Assembly (NCBI GenBank): GCA_005281725.1
Contig: SSBO01000009.1
Span: 1,988,354-2,052,353, forward strand
Reading direction: 5' to 3'
Source: Wuchereria bancrofti
Lineage: Eukaryota > Nematoda > Chromadorea > Rhabditida > Onchocercidae
DNA length: 64,000 bases
In this document: one piece after another, positions 63,887-64,000 of the stretch
Position numbering within the stretch: position 1 is the stretch's first letter
Layout: each line of letters starts with the position of its first letter
Notes under the pieces: model-generated
Databases searched by the model: none
Told to the model about the DNA's origin: nothing
Seen by the model: the letters and a program-made list of their open reading frames with translations, nothing else
Translations under genes and position numbers: made by a program

Positions 63887-64000
63887 GTTAGTTTTTGTCT
63901 AATTTCATACTATCAATGGAAAGATAATTATCAGAACAGAATCTGTTACCTTTACTACCGATATTTAATGCATAATAACTACACATCATATATTTTCCGT

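Overview
The window is eukaryotic, AT-rich DNA with short exons, GT-AG introns of about 0.1-1.5 kb and many microsatellites. The protein families, the frequent ATTAAG or TTTCAG acceptors and possible spliced-leader acceptors just upstream of start codons point to a nematode. A spirurid or filarial worm is my best guess, but that is inference. Genes were rebuilt by hand from exons whose reading phases agree, so outer exons and UTRs are the least certain parts.

Layout, left to right. A Zc3h12a/RDE-8-like NYN ribonuclease (minus, 0.8-3.2 kb) has all four catalytic Asp but one broken-looking splice acceptor. A riboflavin transporter of the SLC52A/RFT type (plus, 5.3-9.4 kb) is followed by an adenylate kinase 1-type enzyme (plus, 12.7-14.6 kb) and ATP synthase subunit e (plus, 16.6-17.4 kb). 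Next come a degenerate tRNA-Leu(UAG), a Frag1/DRAM/PGAP2-type membrane protein (minus, 18.7-20.6 kb) and a FAM161-type coiled-coil protein with a long Asp-rich tail (minus, 22.7-29.3 kb). An empty AT-rich stretch follows, then a RhoU/RhoV-type atypical GTPase similar to C. elegans CHW-1 (plus, 36.2-38.8 kb) and a 10-kb desert rich in small repeats.

The right third holds the most unusual locus. A small secreted, Cys-rich and Thr-rich protein on the plus strand (49.3-52.1 kb) has its exons interdigitated, without overlap, with at least ten phase-compatible exons of an unrecognised gene on the minus strand (49.9-54.3 kb). After that come a decayed inverted copy of part of CWC15 (plus, about 56.1-56.4 kb), the intact spliceosomal gene CWC15 (minus, 56.9-58.4 kb), a possible divergent micro-gene (plus, 59.1-59.7 kb) and the 5' part of XAP5/FAM50 (plus, 62.3 kb to beyond the window).

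Functionally this is mostly housekeeping: vitamin uptake, adenine nucleotide balance, ATP synthase and splicing (CWC15 and XAP5 lie 4 kb apart). Added to these are a small-RNA-type nuclease, a centrosomal or ciliary protein, a Rho signalling protein, and the interleaved unknown pair.
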